Origin: DVED01 sp963838375
Lineage (GTDB): Bacteria; Cyanobacteriota; Cyanobacteriia; Cyanobacteriales; Geitlerinemataceae
NCBI GenBank assembly: GCA_963838375.1
Contig: CAWIQY010000015.1
Span: 248,001-312,000 of the forward strand
Length of the DNA: 64,000 nt
Reading direction: 5' to 3'
Below the pieces are notes generated by a model. The model had not been told where the DNA came from. It did no database searches and worked only from the letters and a program-made list of their open reading frames with translations. This document shows, in pieces, positions 54,945 to 63,915 of this stretch. The translations under genes and the position numbers were made by a program. The number at the start of each line of letters is the position of its first letter. Positions within the stretch are counted from its first letter, which is position 1.

Positions 54945-57689
54945 TCATTCAGAAATTCCTGCGGCATTGGCTTGCGGTGGATCGATCGAATTAGTAAAAA
55001 CTACCATCGGTAGCATTGGCAACATTGGAAGTAAACAGATGAGCCATTGATTCCAAGTCAGGGGTGCAGTATTAAACAAGGTATTCATCACTCCCCACTG
55101 ACTAAACAAGATTTGCAATAGAGAAGCGGTGGCAATTCCGAGTAGGAGAATGGGAGCGTCGGCGATCGCTTTTGCCGGACGGCGCAGATAATTAATCGAA
55201 CGCGCCCCCAATTGACTGATGCTCAGTAGGTAGATGATGCGGGCAGCAACCAGGGCTTGAATCGCCATAGTCCGGGCTACTGCAATATCTCCCGTTGTCA
55301 ATTCAGCCCACTCGAAGATCCCAAAAATCAGAATCCAGTTAAACACAGAAACGACCAAAATTCGGCGTAATAATTTCGGGGTCAGCAACGGTTCATTGGG
55401 GTTACGCGGTGGCTGTTGCATCGTTCCCCGGCTTTTGGGTTCAAAAGCCAGGGGAACCGTCATGGTCAGCGAGTTGATCATGTTGAGCCAGAGAACTTGT
55501 AAGGCAAGAATCGGTAAATCCCGTGCGAGAAGGGCACTGATCAAGATAGTCATGGATTCACCGCCATTAACAGGTAAGAGAAAGGCGATCGCTTTTCGCA
55601 AGTTTTGATAAACGGTGCGCCCCTCTTCAACCGCCGCTTCGATCGAGGCAAAGTTATCATCGGTGAGCAGCATATCAGCAGATTCCCGCGCGACTTCCGT
55701 TCCTCCTTTCCCCATCGCAATGCCGATATCGGCTTGTTTGAGAGCGGGTGCATCATTCACGCCATCGCCCGTCATGGCGACAATTTCTCCCTTGGACTGA
55801 AGTGCTTCCACTAGTTGTAGTTTTTGGGCAGGTGCGACTCTGGCAAACACCGATCCTGCTTCAACCGTTTCCGCAATTTGGCGATCGCCCATTTGAGCCA
55901 ATTGTTGCCCTTCAAACCCTAAAACCTGTCCTGCCGTTTGAATGCCCATGCGTTGAGCGATCGCCCGTGCTGTCGCAATATGATCTCCGGTGATCATCTT
56001 CACCTGAATTCCGGCAGACTGGCAGGCATGAACAGCAGCGATCGCCTCGGGTCGGGGCGGGTCAATCATCCCTTGCAATCCCAGAAAGATCAACCCCGTT
56101 TCAATATCATCATGTTCGACCGAATGCTGATGGACGGAGGCTTCTTTTTTTGCAAAGGCTAGCACCCGTAATCCCTGTTCTGCCATCGTTTCTACAACTT
56201 GCTCAATCTGTTCTGGGTTGAGGGTAATGCTCTGACCATCCCGATCCATCATCTGGGAGCATCGCCGGATCAGTGCCTCGACCGATCCCTTGACGTAAAT
56301 CACGCGGGGAACGGCATCATGCAAGGTTGCCATGTATTGGTACTGCGATTCAAACGGAATCGCATCCAATCGCGGTTTTGAGGACGCTAGCCCAGATTGA
56401 CTCAGACCCGCTTTGGCGGCGGCTGTAATCAGTGCCCCTTCAGTCGGATCGCCAACAACAGTCCAATCTTCTCCAATTTGTTTGAGTTGAGAATCGTTAC
56501 ATAGTAATCCAGACACTAAACAGTCTTCTACACCTGACGGTAAGCCATCCTCGAATGGCTCACTAGGACTGCCATTGGTTCTCAGACTTAGTTCCCCTTT
56601 GGGGCTATAGCCACTGCCGCTGACTTCATAGTATTCACCCCCAGCGTAAATGGTTTGTACCGTCATTTGATTTTCCGTGAGCGTTCCAGTTTTGTCGGAA
56701 CAAATGACCGTAGCGCTGCCCAAGGTTTCGACTGCCGGAAGCTTGCGAACAATGGCATGACGTTGAGCCATCCGGTTCACACCAATAGCCAAGGTAATAG
56801 TGACCACCGCTGGCAACCCTTCAGGAATGGCACTAACCGCCAGGGCAACAGCGGCTTCAAACATATACAGCCAGGACTCTCCCCGCCCCCAACCAATGGC
56901 AAACGTTAGAGTTGCTAGGGTCAAAATGCCGTAGAGCAGGGTGCGGCTAAACTTTGCAAACTTACGGGTCAGCGGTGTACTAAGGCTGACTCGACTTTCC
57001 ATCGACTGAGAAATCTGCCCAACTTCCGTAGCGTTGGCGACGGCAATTACGATGCCTTTCCCCTGTCCAAACGTGATGAAACTCCCCGCAAAAGCCATGT
57101 TGGTTCGTTCCGCTAGCGGGGTGTCCGGAGGTAAGGGGTCGATCGACTTATCGACGGGTACAGATTCTCCCGTCAGGGCAGACTCATCCACCTGCAAATT
57201 GCGAACCTTCACCAGCCTCAGATCCGCTGGCACTTTATCTCCCGATGTCAGCAAGACAATATCTCCCACCACTAAATCCCGCGAAGGAATTCGTAGCGTT
57301 TGTCCCTCTCGCAGCACAGTCGTTTCTGTCGTGACAGATTTGGCAAGGGCAGCGATCGCACCTTCGGCTTTAGCTTCCTGGACATAGCCAATAACGGCAT
57401 TGATGACCGTAACGCCCCAGATTACCGCCGCATTGGTCGACGATCCCAGGAGAGCCTTAACACTACCCGCAAGCAGCAGAATATAGAGAAGCGGTTGGTG
57501 AAATTGCAAGAGAAATTTCAACCAAGCTGGTTTTCCAGGCTTAAATTGCAGTTCATTCCGACCATATTTTTCGTAGCGACGGGCGACTTCTTCTGCGGTT
57601 AAACCGACTTCCGCATCGCTACCACAATGTTCTATGACTTCTCGATCGCAAAGGTCGTGATAAGAGCGCGATGGCAATTGAGTTAGCAT
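54945..57689 (-). CDS. P-type cation-transporting ATPase
   Basis: 914 residues. N-terminal cation-ATPase domain (LTAEEVARRYEKYGRNEL), actuator loop LTGESVP, M4 motif AIPEGLPAVVTITLAIG, phosphorylation site CSDKTGTLT, KGSVE nucleotide site and hinge TGDGVNDAPALKQADIGIAMG. It groups with P2 (PacL-like) pumps. However, M5 has LLPVNGGESMTIL and M6 has WLNMINSLTMTVPLAFEP, lacking the second Ca2+-binding Asp of SERCA-type pumps. The ion is therefore uncertain. It is convergent with the K+ channel-like gene. Confidence 0.9.
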   Translation of the reverse strand: MLTQLPSRSYHDLCDREVIEHCGSDAEVGLTAEEVARRYEKYGRNELQFKPGKPAWLKFLLQFHQPLLYILLLAGSVKALLGSSTNAAVIWGVTVINAVIGYVQEAKAEGAIAALAKSVTTETTVLREGQTLRIPSRDLVVGDIVLLTSGDKVPADLRLVKVRNLQVDESALTGESVPVDKSIDPLPPDTPLAERTNMAFAGSFITFGQGKGIVIAVANATEVGQISQSMESRVSLSTPLTRKFAKFSRTLLYGILTLATLTFAIGWGRGESWLYMFEAAVALAVSAIPEGLPAVVTITLAIGVNRMAQRHAIVRKLPAVETLGSATVICSDKTGTLTENQMTVQTIYAGGEYYEVSGSGYSPKGELSLRTNGSPSEPFEDGLPSGVEDCLVSGLLCNDSQLKQIGEDWTVVGDPTEGALITAAAKAGLSQSGLASSKPRLDAIPFESQYQYMATLHDAVPRVIYVKGSVEALIRRCSQMMDRDGQSITLNPEQIEQVVETMAEQGLRVLAFAKKEASVHQHSVEHDDIETGLIFLGLQGMIDPPRPEAIAAVHACQSAGIQVKMITGDHIATARAIAQRMGIQTAGQVLGFEGQQLAQMGDRQIAETVEAGSVFARVAPAQKLQLVEALQSKGEIVAMTGDGVNDAPALKQADIGIAMGKGGTEVARESADMLLTDDNFASIEAAVEEGRTVYQNLRKAIAFLLPVNGGESMTILISALLARDLPILALQVLWLNMINSLTMTVPLAFEPKSRGTMQQPPRNPNEPLLTPKLLRRILVVSVFNWILIFGIFEWAELTTGDIAVARTMAIQALVAARIIYLLSISQLGARSINYLRRPAKAIADAPILLLGIATASLLQILFSQWGVMNTLFNTAPLTWNQWLICLLPMLPMLPMVVFTNSIDPPQANAAGISE

Positions 57690-57754
57690 GATATCTTCCC
57701 ATTCAATAGATATAGCTAAGTGCTGTGCGCTTAGGACAGTTATTTCGTCGGGAT

Positions 57755-57816
57755 GGGCGAAGCATAAATTTTATCGGTTTGTAGATGGACTTTTCAGGCA
57801 AATGCTTCGCCCCTAC
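57755..57816. repeat. Dispersed palindromic repeat, copy C (inverted)
   Basis: GGGCGAAGCATAAATTTTAT and GCAAATGCTTCGCCCCTAC bound it. It is the reverse complement of copy B at 41870-41936, including the ACAAACCGATAAAATT middle and the flanks. It lies upstream of the P-type ATPase. Confidence 0.65.
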
Positions 57817-57997
57817 CAAAATCTGCCACAACTGCTATGCGGTCAGCTATACCTAAATGTTACAGAAATTTCAGAAAAGTCTGAAGAGCGACGACCGACT
57901 CATAACCGTTCTCTATGAAGCTGTGCTAGATAGTTCCTTATCCAGCAAGGCTTTGAGCGTGATGATTCTATACAGCTTCACATAGATTTGCTCGAAT

Positions 57998-58340
57998 GCC
58001 TCTAATGGATCGAAGGCAAACGAAGTCCACGGGGTAGCATCACGGGATCGATCGAACGGGGATACAGTATCTTTAGACGAGAGAGTGTCAAATCATTCAC
58101 CAAAAAACAACGAACGAAGGATTCATGACAAAATCAACGGGACGATTTGACTCTGATTTCAGTAAAGATGAATCTCTTCGGTTGCGTATTGTTCGACTAA
58201 CCTTGAGTTTGGTCTGCTGTTGGGGAAATAATGACAATGCTATCGGCTTATTTAATCAAAAGATGACTATTTCCGCCAATCGCCTCGAACAACTGTGGCG
58301 AGTGCCTCCAGATCGACCGAGCGATTTGACGAAGCGGTAA
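57998..58340 (+). pseudogene. Mosaic scar: pieces of three neighbouring-type genes
   Basis: Three segments are joined. 57998-58051 repeats GCCTCTAATGGATCGAAGGC and following bases from inside the fatty-acid hydroxylase (60030-60085). 58052-58225 repeats the promoter and first codons of the TPR gene (GATACAGTATCTTTAGACG, start ATGACAAAATCAACG at 58125). 58226-58340 repeats the C-terminal end of the channel gene (ANRLEQLWRV, DLTKR). The in-frame hybrid is 71 codons (58125-58340) and has no sensible function. Confidence 0.8.
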
Positions 58341-58491
58341 TGGGTGATGAATAATGGGTAAGCCGCCACGAGGCACGAGTTAAGCTTCATCTTTTCTTCC
58401 TGCTGGAGACCCTCGGCTCTGCCGATGGGAGGAAAGCAGGGCAGGGTTTAAGTCCTTTCCTGTTTGCATTTTGCGTGGTATAATGTGAGCT

Positions 58492-59685
58492 ATGGTTGAA
58501 AAAGCTTACAAGTACCGTTTTTACCCAACACAAGCGCAAGAAAATCTTTTGCGACGGACAATGGGGTGTGTACGGAAAGTTTACAACTTGGCGTTGGCTG
58601 CTAGAACCGAAGCATGGTACGAAAGACAAGAAAGAGTTCAGTATAAGGAAACTTCTAGTCTTTTGACCAATTGGAAAAAGACCGAAGATTTGGATTTTCT
58701 CAACGAGGTTAGCTGCGTACCGTTGCAACAGTGTCTGAGACATCTGCAAAAAGCATTTGCTAATTTCTGGGGTAAACGTGCCAAGTATCCTCGTTTTAAA
58801 GCCAAGCGTAATGGTGGTTCGGCTGAATTTACCAAGTCGGCTTTTAAGTACAGAGATGGAAAACTCTGGCTTGCTAAATGCAAAGATCCATTGCCAATTG
58901 TTTGGTCTAGGCTTTTGCCAGAAGAATGTAGTCCATCTACTGTTACAATCAAACTCGACCCTTCGGGTCGGTGGTTTGTTTCTTTGCTGGTAGAGGACTA
59001 CACTGTTGAGGTATTGCCACCAACTGATAAAAAGGTTGGTATTGACGTTGGTATCTCTAGTCTGTTGTGTACTAGCGATGGCGACAAGATATCCAACCCT
59101 AAGCATTTCAATCGGCTGTATAAGAAACTCAAAGCAGCGCAAAAGGAACTGAGTCGGAAAACCAAAGGCTCTAGTAACCGAGACAAAGCGCGACTTAAAG
59201 TAGCTCGAATACACGCCAAAATTAACGATGCTCGTACCGACTTTCTTCACAAGCTGACTACTAGCTTGGTCAGAGCAAATAACTTGATTGCTATTGAAGA
59301 CCTGGCAATTAGGAATATGGTGAAAAACCACAAACTTGCTCGAAGTATCAGCGATGCCTCTTGGGGTGAGTTTTTCCGTCAACTTGAGTATAAATGTGAG
59401 TGGTACGGGCGGAAACTGGTCAAAATTGACCGATTTTTTCCTAGTAGTAAGCGATGTAACCATTGCGGTTTTGTAATGGATAAACTGCCGTTGGATGTTC
59501 GTAGTTGGGATTGTCCTAACTGCAACACTAAAGGCATCGACAGAGACATCAATGCTGGAAAGAATATACTCGCTGCGGGACTCGTAGTGACTGTCTGTGG
59601 AGCGAACGTAAGACCCGATAACCATGATGTTAAAGGGCAGTTGCGAAAAACCCGTAAGGGAAGGAAACAGAAACCTAAGTCGTGA
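58492..59685 (+). CDS. tnpB: RNA-guided nuclease TnpB
   Basis: 397 residues, intact. N-terminal helix-turn-helix-like part (YKYRFYPTQAQENLLRRTMG), then a RuvC-like nuclease with Asp185 (VGIDVGISS), Glu269 (LIAIEDLAI) and Asp352 (GIDRDINAGKN), split by a zinc ribbon (Cys322, Cys325, Cys341, Cys344: CNHCG, CPNC). All residues needed for omega-RNA-guided cleavage are present. The element lacks TnpA, so it would need one in trans to move. Confidence 0.93.
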   Translation: MVEKAYKYRFYPTQAQENLLRRTMGCVRKVYNLALAARTEAWYERQERVQYKETSSLLTNWKKTEDLDFLNEVSCVPLQQCLRHLQKAFANFWGKRAKYPRFKAKRNGGSAEFTKSAFKYRDGKLWLAKCKDPLPIVWSRLLPEECSPSTVTIKLDPSGRWFVSLLVEDYTVEVLPPTDKKVGIDVGISSLLCTSDGDKISNPKHFNRLYKKLKAAQKELSRKTKGSSNRDKARLKVARIHAKINDARTDFLHKLTTSLVRANNLIAIEDLAIRNMVKNHKLARSISDASWGEFFRQLEYKCEWYGRKLVKIDRFFPSSKRCNHCGFVMDKLPLDVRSWDCPNCNTKGIDRDINAGKNILAAGLVVTVCGANVRPDNHDVKGQLRKTRKGRKQKPKS

Positions 59686-59727
59686 GTCTTAGGAATCCCC
59701 CGACTCCGTCGGCGGGAGGATGTCAAC
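59570..59727 (+). ncRNA. Candidate omega-RNA overlapping the tnpB 3' end
   Basis: In TnpB systems the guide RNA scaffold overlaps the end of tnpB and stops at the right end of the element, with the guide read from flanking DNA. Here the right-end hairpin (59697-59716) and GGATGTCAA fit that place. The 5' boundary is a guess. The natural guide would begin with CGGCTTTACTCATCAC, inside the hydroxylase gene. Confidence 0.4.
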
Positions 59728-60492
59728 GGCTTTACTCATCACAAGCTCATCAAATTTCTTCTCATAATTAGGGTCTTGAGTGCCAAGAAGTTTGTCCCAG
59801 AACGTGAAATATAAACCGTAATGCACGGTGTACTTGAGATGATGAATAGAATGATGGGCAGGACCGATGAACCACCGACCCAACCAATGGTGAGGAAAGG
59901 AGGAGGGCAGGCGATCGATCCCAAGATGGTTTAACACCGCCCAAACTGTCATCGTTGTCAGCACCGCAATCAAAGTAATAAAGTGTAGCGGGAGAATAAA
60001 AACGATACCGATCAAAAAGAGGGACTGAACGATCGCCTCTAATGGATCGAAGGCAAACGAAGTCCACGGGGTAGCATCACGCGATCGGTGATGTCCCTGG
60101 TGTAGCCAGGGAAAGAGTGACGGGTGGTGAAACAATCGATGTGTGAAATAGAAATAGGTATCCTGGAGAACCAATACTGCACCATAGCTAGCCCCCAAAT
60201 ACCACCACCCATATTGTTGAGAATGGCTGTATATGCGGGTAATGCCCCAACTGTATCCTGACATAATAAATGCCGCCGCCAGGGCAAAGACTCCCGCAGA
60301 AAGAATGGAGAGTTTAATATCGCGTTGAATCGATCGCCAAGAGGGAGACCAATGTTGCAGATTACGATCGACCCATGACTGACTCAAGGAGGAATAAAAG
60401 CACAGGTATGTGCCTCCTGCCACCAGAAAGTACCGGATCGAAATAATCGCAAAAAAGGCAATTAGGTAGAACCAAAACGATCGATATATCAA
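59689..60492 (-). CDS. Fatty acid hydroxylase / sterol desaturase family protein
   Basis: 267 residues, about four membrane helices, with the di-iron histidine clusters HRLFHH, HQGHHRSRD, LNHLG and HHSIHH. The family hydroxylates or desaturates lipids or carotenoids with O2. The substrate is unknown. The last 12 residues (VDILPPTESGDS) are translated from the right end of the TnpB element, so the insertion replaced the original C-terminus. A 54-bp piece of this gene recurs at 57998-58051. Confidence 0.88.
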   Translation of the reverse strand: MIYRSFWFYLIAFFAIISIRYFLVAGGTYLCFYSSLSQSWVDRNLQHWSPSWRSIQRDIKLSILSAGVFALAAAFIMSGYSWGITRIYSHSQQYGWWYLGASYGAVLVLQDTYFYFTHRLFHHPSLFPWLHQGHHRSRDATPWTSFAFDPLEAIVQSLFLIGIVFILPLHFITLIAVLTTMTVWAVLNHLGIDRLPSSFPHHWLGRWFIGPAHHSIHHLKYTVHYGLYFTFWDKLLGTQDPNYEKKFDELVMSKAVDILPPTESGDS

Positions 60493-60865
60493 TTCAATTT
60501 CCCTACCATTGGCAATCTTTTCACTTCTTTTGAGTGCTTCACTACAGGCTTTAGCGTAGAATAAATGAAATAATATTTTATTGACTTTTGGTACAAATTA
60601 CAATACCTGGAGTTCGCCAGATAAAGCTTGTACCTAAAGATAGATTTACCAATCCACCTTCCGAAAGAGCCACTCCAACCCAATCTCGCGAGGCGATGGT
60701 GCCAAAAACTGTGAATTGAGAAGTTCGGGAGAGTGGAATGAACTGGGAAGGCTATAGGTATCGACTTAGAACTGAAAGAGTTTTATACAGAATCGAACGG
60801 AGATACAGTATCTTTAGACGGGAGAGTGTCAAATAATTTACCAAAAAACAACGAACGAAGGACTC
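60493..60865. other. Intergenic region between divergent hydroxylase and TPR genes
   Basis: 373 bp. The last 75 bp (GATACAGTATCTTTAGACGG to the TPR start) are copied in the scar at 58052-58124, so they probably hold the TPR promoter and leader. AACGAAGGA serves as ribosome-binding site. No other feature seen. Confidence 0.5.
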
Positions 60866-61747
60866 ATGACAAAATCAACGGAACGATTTGACCGTGATTC
60901 TACTAAAGATAAATCTCGTCGGTTGCGTATTGTTCGACTCACCTCGGGTTTGGTCTGCTGTTGGGGATTGGCGGCGGTGTGGGGAGACGTACCTGCTGTT
61001 TTGGCGCAGGAAATTGAAGAAGAGATAGCGCCAGCGACGCAAGTCGAATCGATCGTTGAGGATGCGCCTAATGATACCGTTCGTGCTGAAAAATTATTTC
61101 GATCGGGGGTGGAAAACGCGCGGCGCCAAGATTATGAGGGGGCGATCGCCGATTTTAGTGAAGTTCTCGAACTCAATCCCCAATACATCCCCGCATACTA
61201 CAATCGGGGTCTAGCACGATCGATCTTGGGACAAGTTGAGGAAGCGATCGACGACTATACCGCAGCGCTAGAATTTAATCCCGAGGATATCGAAGCGTAT
61301 AATAACCGGGGCATTCTTCGCTATCGTACGGGGGATTTCGAGGGAGCGATCGATGACTATTCCCAAGCCTTGGAACGCAACCCCAATAAGACCAATGCGT
61401 ACTACAATCGAGCGTTGGCACAGGTGGCAATGGGAGATTTCCCAGAGGCGCTGGCTGACTACGATCGGGCGATTCTCCTCGATCCGAATTATGTTGATGC
61501 CTATAATAACCGGGGAATTTTGCGATCGCAACTGGGGAATTTCCAGGGGGCGATCGAAGACTACACGCAAGCGATTCGGCGCAACCCAGCTCTCGCAGAA
61601 GCGTACTACAATCGAGGAACGGCGCTGGCGGCTGGTGGCGATCGTGAGGGAGCTCTGAAGGATTTCCAAGTGGCTGCTCAGTTCTTTTTAGAAGCTAATA
61701 ATACCGAGCAATATCAACTTGTTTTAGAGGCGATCGATCGTTTATAG
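60866..61747 (+). CDS. Exported TPR-repeat protein
   Basis: 293 residues. It has a signal peptide (VCCWGLAAVWGDVPAVLAQ), an acidic stretch, then about six tetratricopeptide repeats with the pattern AYYNRGLARSILGQVEEAID and AYNNRGILRYRTGDFEGAID. These form a protein-binding scaffold, probably in the periplasm or thylakoid lumen. No enzymatic motif is seen. Its promoter and first 34 codons are duplicated in the scar at 58052-58225. Confidence 0.88.
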   Translation: MTKSTERFDRDSTKDKSRRLRIVRLTSGLVCCWGLAAVWGDVPAVLAQEIEEEIAPATQVESIVEDAPNDTVRAEKLFRSGVENARRQDYEGAIADFSEVLELNPQYIPAYYNRGLARSILGQVEEAIDDYTAALEFNPEDIEAYNNRGILRYRTGDFEGAIDDYSQALERNPNKTNAYYNRALAQVAMGDFPEALADYDRAILLDPNYVDAYNNRGILRSQLGNFQGAIEDYTQAIRRNPALAEAYYNRGTALAAGGDREGALKDFQVAAQFFLEANNTEQYQLVLEAIDRL

Positions 61748-61778
61748 AAGTGTTTGCATCGAACGATGATTGCCATTG

Positions 61779-63200
61779 CTAAGTTCTCCAGAATAACTTC
61801 AATCGAGTTAAACTACTGACCAGAATTGCCAAGCCAATCGTATAAATTGCGGCTAAAATTAATTTAAATTCTACAGATAAGTTCACATCGGCGATCTTTT
61901 GTTGAATTCCGGTTATATTGAGTAAAGGTAAAAGAAGGTTGCCAAATCCGACGTAGGCAATCATAGGATTTCGACCATTATCGATGAGAATTTGGAGTCT
62001 CGAGCGCAGATTAAACTTTTCGATGGCGATCGTCAACAAAATTAAGATGAAAATAGAAATTCCGGTAGTGACAAAGAAATAACTAAAAGTTGCACTATCT
62101 TTTTTTATTCCTCCTTGGTAAGGTTCTAAGCATAAGCCAAATATCGTCAGATAGAGTCCCCAGCGATATAAAGTTGCGATTAACTTTTCTGTAGCAACTT
62201 TGGGACTTTGGACGAAGCGGTCGCCCCAAAACAGCAAAAAAGTCACAACGATCGTTGTTTGCCAAACCCAGCGGGATTGCAATCCAACGAGAACGGAAAG
62301 AATTGTTGTCCCCAACAATAAACTCAATAGTAGATATCGGTTTCGAGTCCAGTAAAAACCTTCATCTCTGGACTGTTGCCGCCAAGAAATGAGCAAATCG
62401 CCCACCATCGTACCGGGAATAACAATAAAAAGATACTTTAAATAATCGAATTGAAAGAGCCATGGAATGGGAGAAGACGACCACAGCGAAGCCACCCAAC
62501 CATCTGCCGTTGAGGATAATCTTAATGCCAGTAAAACAGCTAAAAATCCCAAACGAAAGTGAGGTCGATCGCGGGTCAAGACCCATATCATTCCCCCAAA
62601 CACGATCGTATTCGTCAAAACAATTAAGATGATATCGCTGCGATCGAGAGAAAATCCACCACCATCTGGGTAGCGCAGTACTGCCATCAAAAAAATTCCC
62701 GAACCCCAACCCGCTAATGTGAGTGAAAGCCGTAGAGTTTTCGACCAAGTCGGAAACCACCGAGTATACATCAAAAACAGAATGATAAATCCCGCCAAGG
62801 CAATCCACCAAGTTCGATCGGTGGGAGTAGAATTGAGTGTATAAGGGCGAATATGTTGTAAAAATATCGCAAAAACCCCTAAAAAAACTCCTCGCTTCAA
62901 CAGCGATAAGATCGTTTGAAACCGCGTTTTTCCCGATTCTAAATGACGAGACTGCGCCAGCGGAATCGCCGCCCCCAAGGCAAACAAAAAGAGAGGAAAA
63001 ACCAGATCGACCCAAGTGAGTCCGGGTAAATTGGGGTTGAACGTATGGTTGGGTGGGGGGACTTGTGCGTGATACATCCAAGCCGGAAGTGCCCCGCCGA
63101 ACGGAATAACCCCCGAGAAAACCATCGCCAAAATTGCCAATCCCCGCAAGGCATCGAGCGCATCGGCTCGTTTGGGTATCGAAAAAGAAGTGCCAGCCAT
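61779..63200 (-). CDS. DUF5009 / NagX-like acyltransferase-family membrane protein
   Basis: 473 residues with about twelve helices. The N-terminus KRADALDALRGLAILAMVFS and PGLTWVDLVFPLFLFALGAA match the heparan-alpha-glucosaminide N-acetyltransferase-like / DUF5009 family. DNGRNPMIAYVGFGNLLLPL is the conserved C-terminal block. It may transfer acyl groups to sugars across the membrane. The substrate is unknown. It is 61 bp from comF on the same strand. Confidence 0.82.
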   Translation of the reverse strand: MAGTSFSIPKRADALDALRGLAILAMVFSGVIPFGGALPAWMYHAQVPPPNHTFNPNLPGLTWVDLVFPLFLFALGAAIPLAQSRHLESGKTRFQTILSLLKRGVFLGVFAIFLQHIRPYTLNSTPTDRTWWIALAGFIILFLMYTRWFPTWSKTLRLSLTLAGWGSGIFLMAVLRYPDGGGFSLDRSDIILIVLTNTIVFGGMIWVLTRDRPHFRLGFLAVLLALRLSSTADGWVASLWSSSPIPWLFQFDYLKYLFIVIPGTMVGDLLISWRQQSRDEGFYWTRNRYLLLSLLLGTTILSVLVGLQSRWVWQTTIVVTFLLFWGDRFVQSPKVATEKLIATLYRWGLYLTIFGLCLEPYQGGIKKDSATFSYFFVTTGISIFILILLTIAIEKFNLRSRLQILIDNGRNPMIAYVGFGNLLLPLLNITGIQQKIADVNLSVEFKLILAAIYTIGLAILVSSLTRLKLFWRT

Positions 63201-63261
63201 AAGAAAGGAGTTACAGGAGTTGCAAAAGTATTTCTATAATCCCATCACCCCAAACCCCAAA

Positions 63262-63915
63262 TTATCGAATAGGAGTCGCCATCGCCACGACACCAGACAC
63301 TCGAACCCCCCGTCGTTTCAAAGCGTTAACCGCTGCCTTTGCCGTCGCACCCGTCGTATAAATATCATCGAGTAACAGCACCATATCAGAGGGCGAAGGG
63401 CGAAATCCTGCCCCGACATCAAATGCCTTGGCAACCTCCTGCTGCCGTTCTTCGGGAGACAAACCAAACAGCGCTTGAGTTTGGCGAACTCGTTGCAAGC
63501 CTCGTTTGGCTAAGGGAAAACCCGTAACCTGGCAAAAATACTGAGCCAGTAATTCCGCTTGATCGAAGCCGCGTTCTCGACGCTTGTGAGGGTGCATGGG
63601 AATGGGTACGACAGTGTGTTTGACTATCCCCTTCTGATGCGAGTTCTGCCAAGCTCGACCGAGCCATTGTCCCAAGGGTTTGGCAAGCTGGGGATGGTTT
63701 TCGTATTTCATCGCGGCGATCGCCGCTTTTAACTGACCGTCATACTCTCCCCAAGCAAATACCGGCAGAGGTTTTTGCCAAAATCGACTGGGATTGGCTA
63801 ACTGGCAGCGTTGGATCTGTCGCTGACAATACAGACAAAGTTCAGTTTCTGCACTGCGATCGCACAGCGGGCAATTACTCTTTAGAAATAAACCAAGAAT
63901 AGATTTGTATACCAT
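63262..63915 (-). CDS. comF: ComF family phosphoribosyltransferase-like protein
   Basis: About 217 residues from MVYKSILGLFLKSNCPLC. An N-terminal zinc finger (CPLC, CLYC) is followed by YDGQLKAAIAAMKYENHPQL, PIPMHPHKRRERGFDQAELL and the PRPP-binding loop MVLLLDDIYTTGATAKAAVN. ComF takes part in natural DNA uptake, at the cytoplasmic side of the transformation machinery. An in-frame ATG at 63957 is a longer alternative. Confidence 0.9.
   Translation of the reverse strand: MVYKSILGLFLKSNCPLCDRSAETELCLYCQRQIQRCQLANPSRFWQKPLPVFAWGEYDGQLKAAIAAMKYENHPQLAKPLGQWLGRAWQNSHQKGIVKHTVVPIPMHPHKRRERGFDQAELLAQYFCQVTGFPLAKRGLQRVRQTQALFGLSPEERQQEVAKAFDVGAGFRPSPSDMVLLLDDIYTTGATAKAAVNALKRRGVRVSGVVAMATPIR

Larger units (their letters stand above)
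58385..59727 (+). mobile_element. IS605/IS1341-type element carrying tnpB only
   Basis: Contains an intact tnpB and no TnpA transposase. The left end has an imperfect hairpin CCCTCGGC-TCT-GCCGATGGG (58410-58428). The right end has CCCCCGAC-TCC-GTCGGCGGG (59697-59716) followed by AGGATGTCAA, the usual subterminal hairpins of this family. Exact ends are estimated. TGG-TATAAT at 58476-58484 looks like an extended -10 promoter for tnpB. Confidence 0.78.

Noticed and set aside
58387..59625. 412-codon open frame antisense to tnpB
   Set aside because: It lies entirely opposite the well-supported tnpB, has no family motifs and reflects codon bias.
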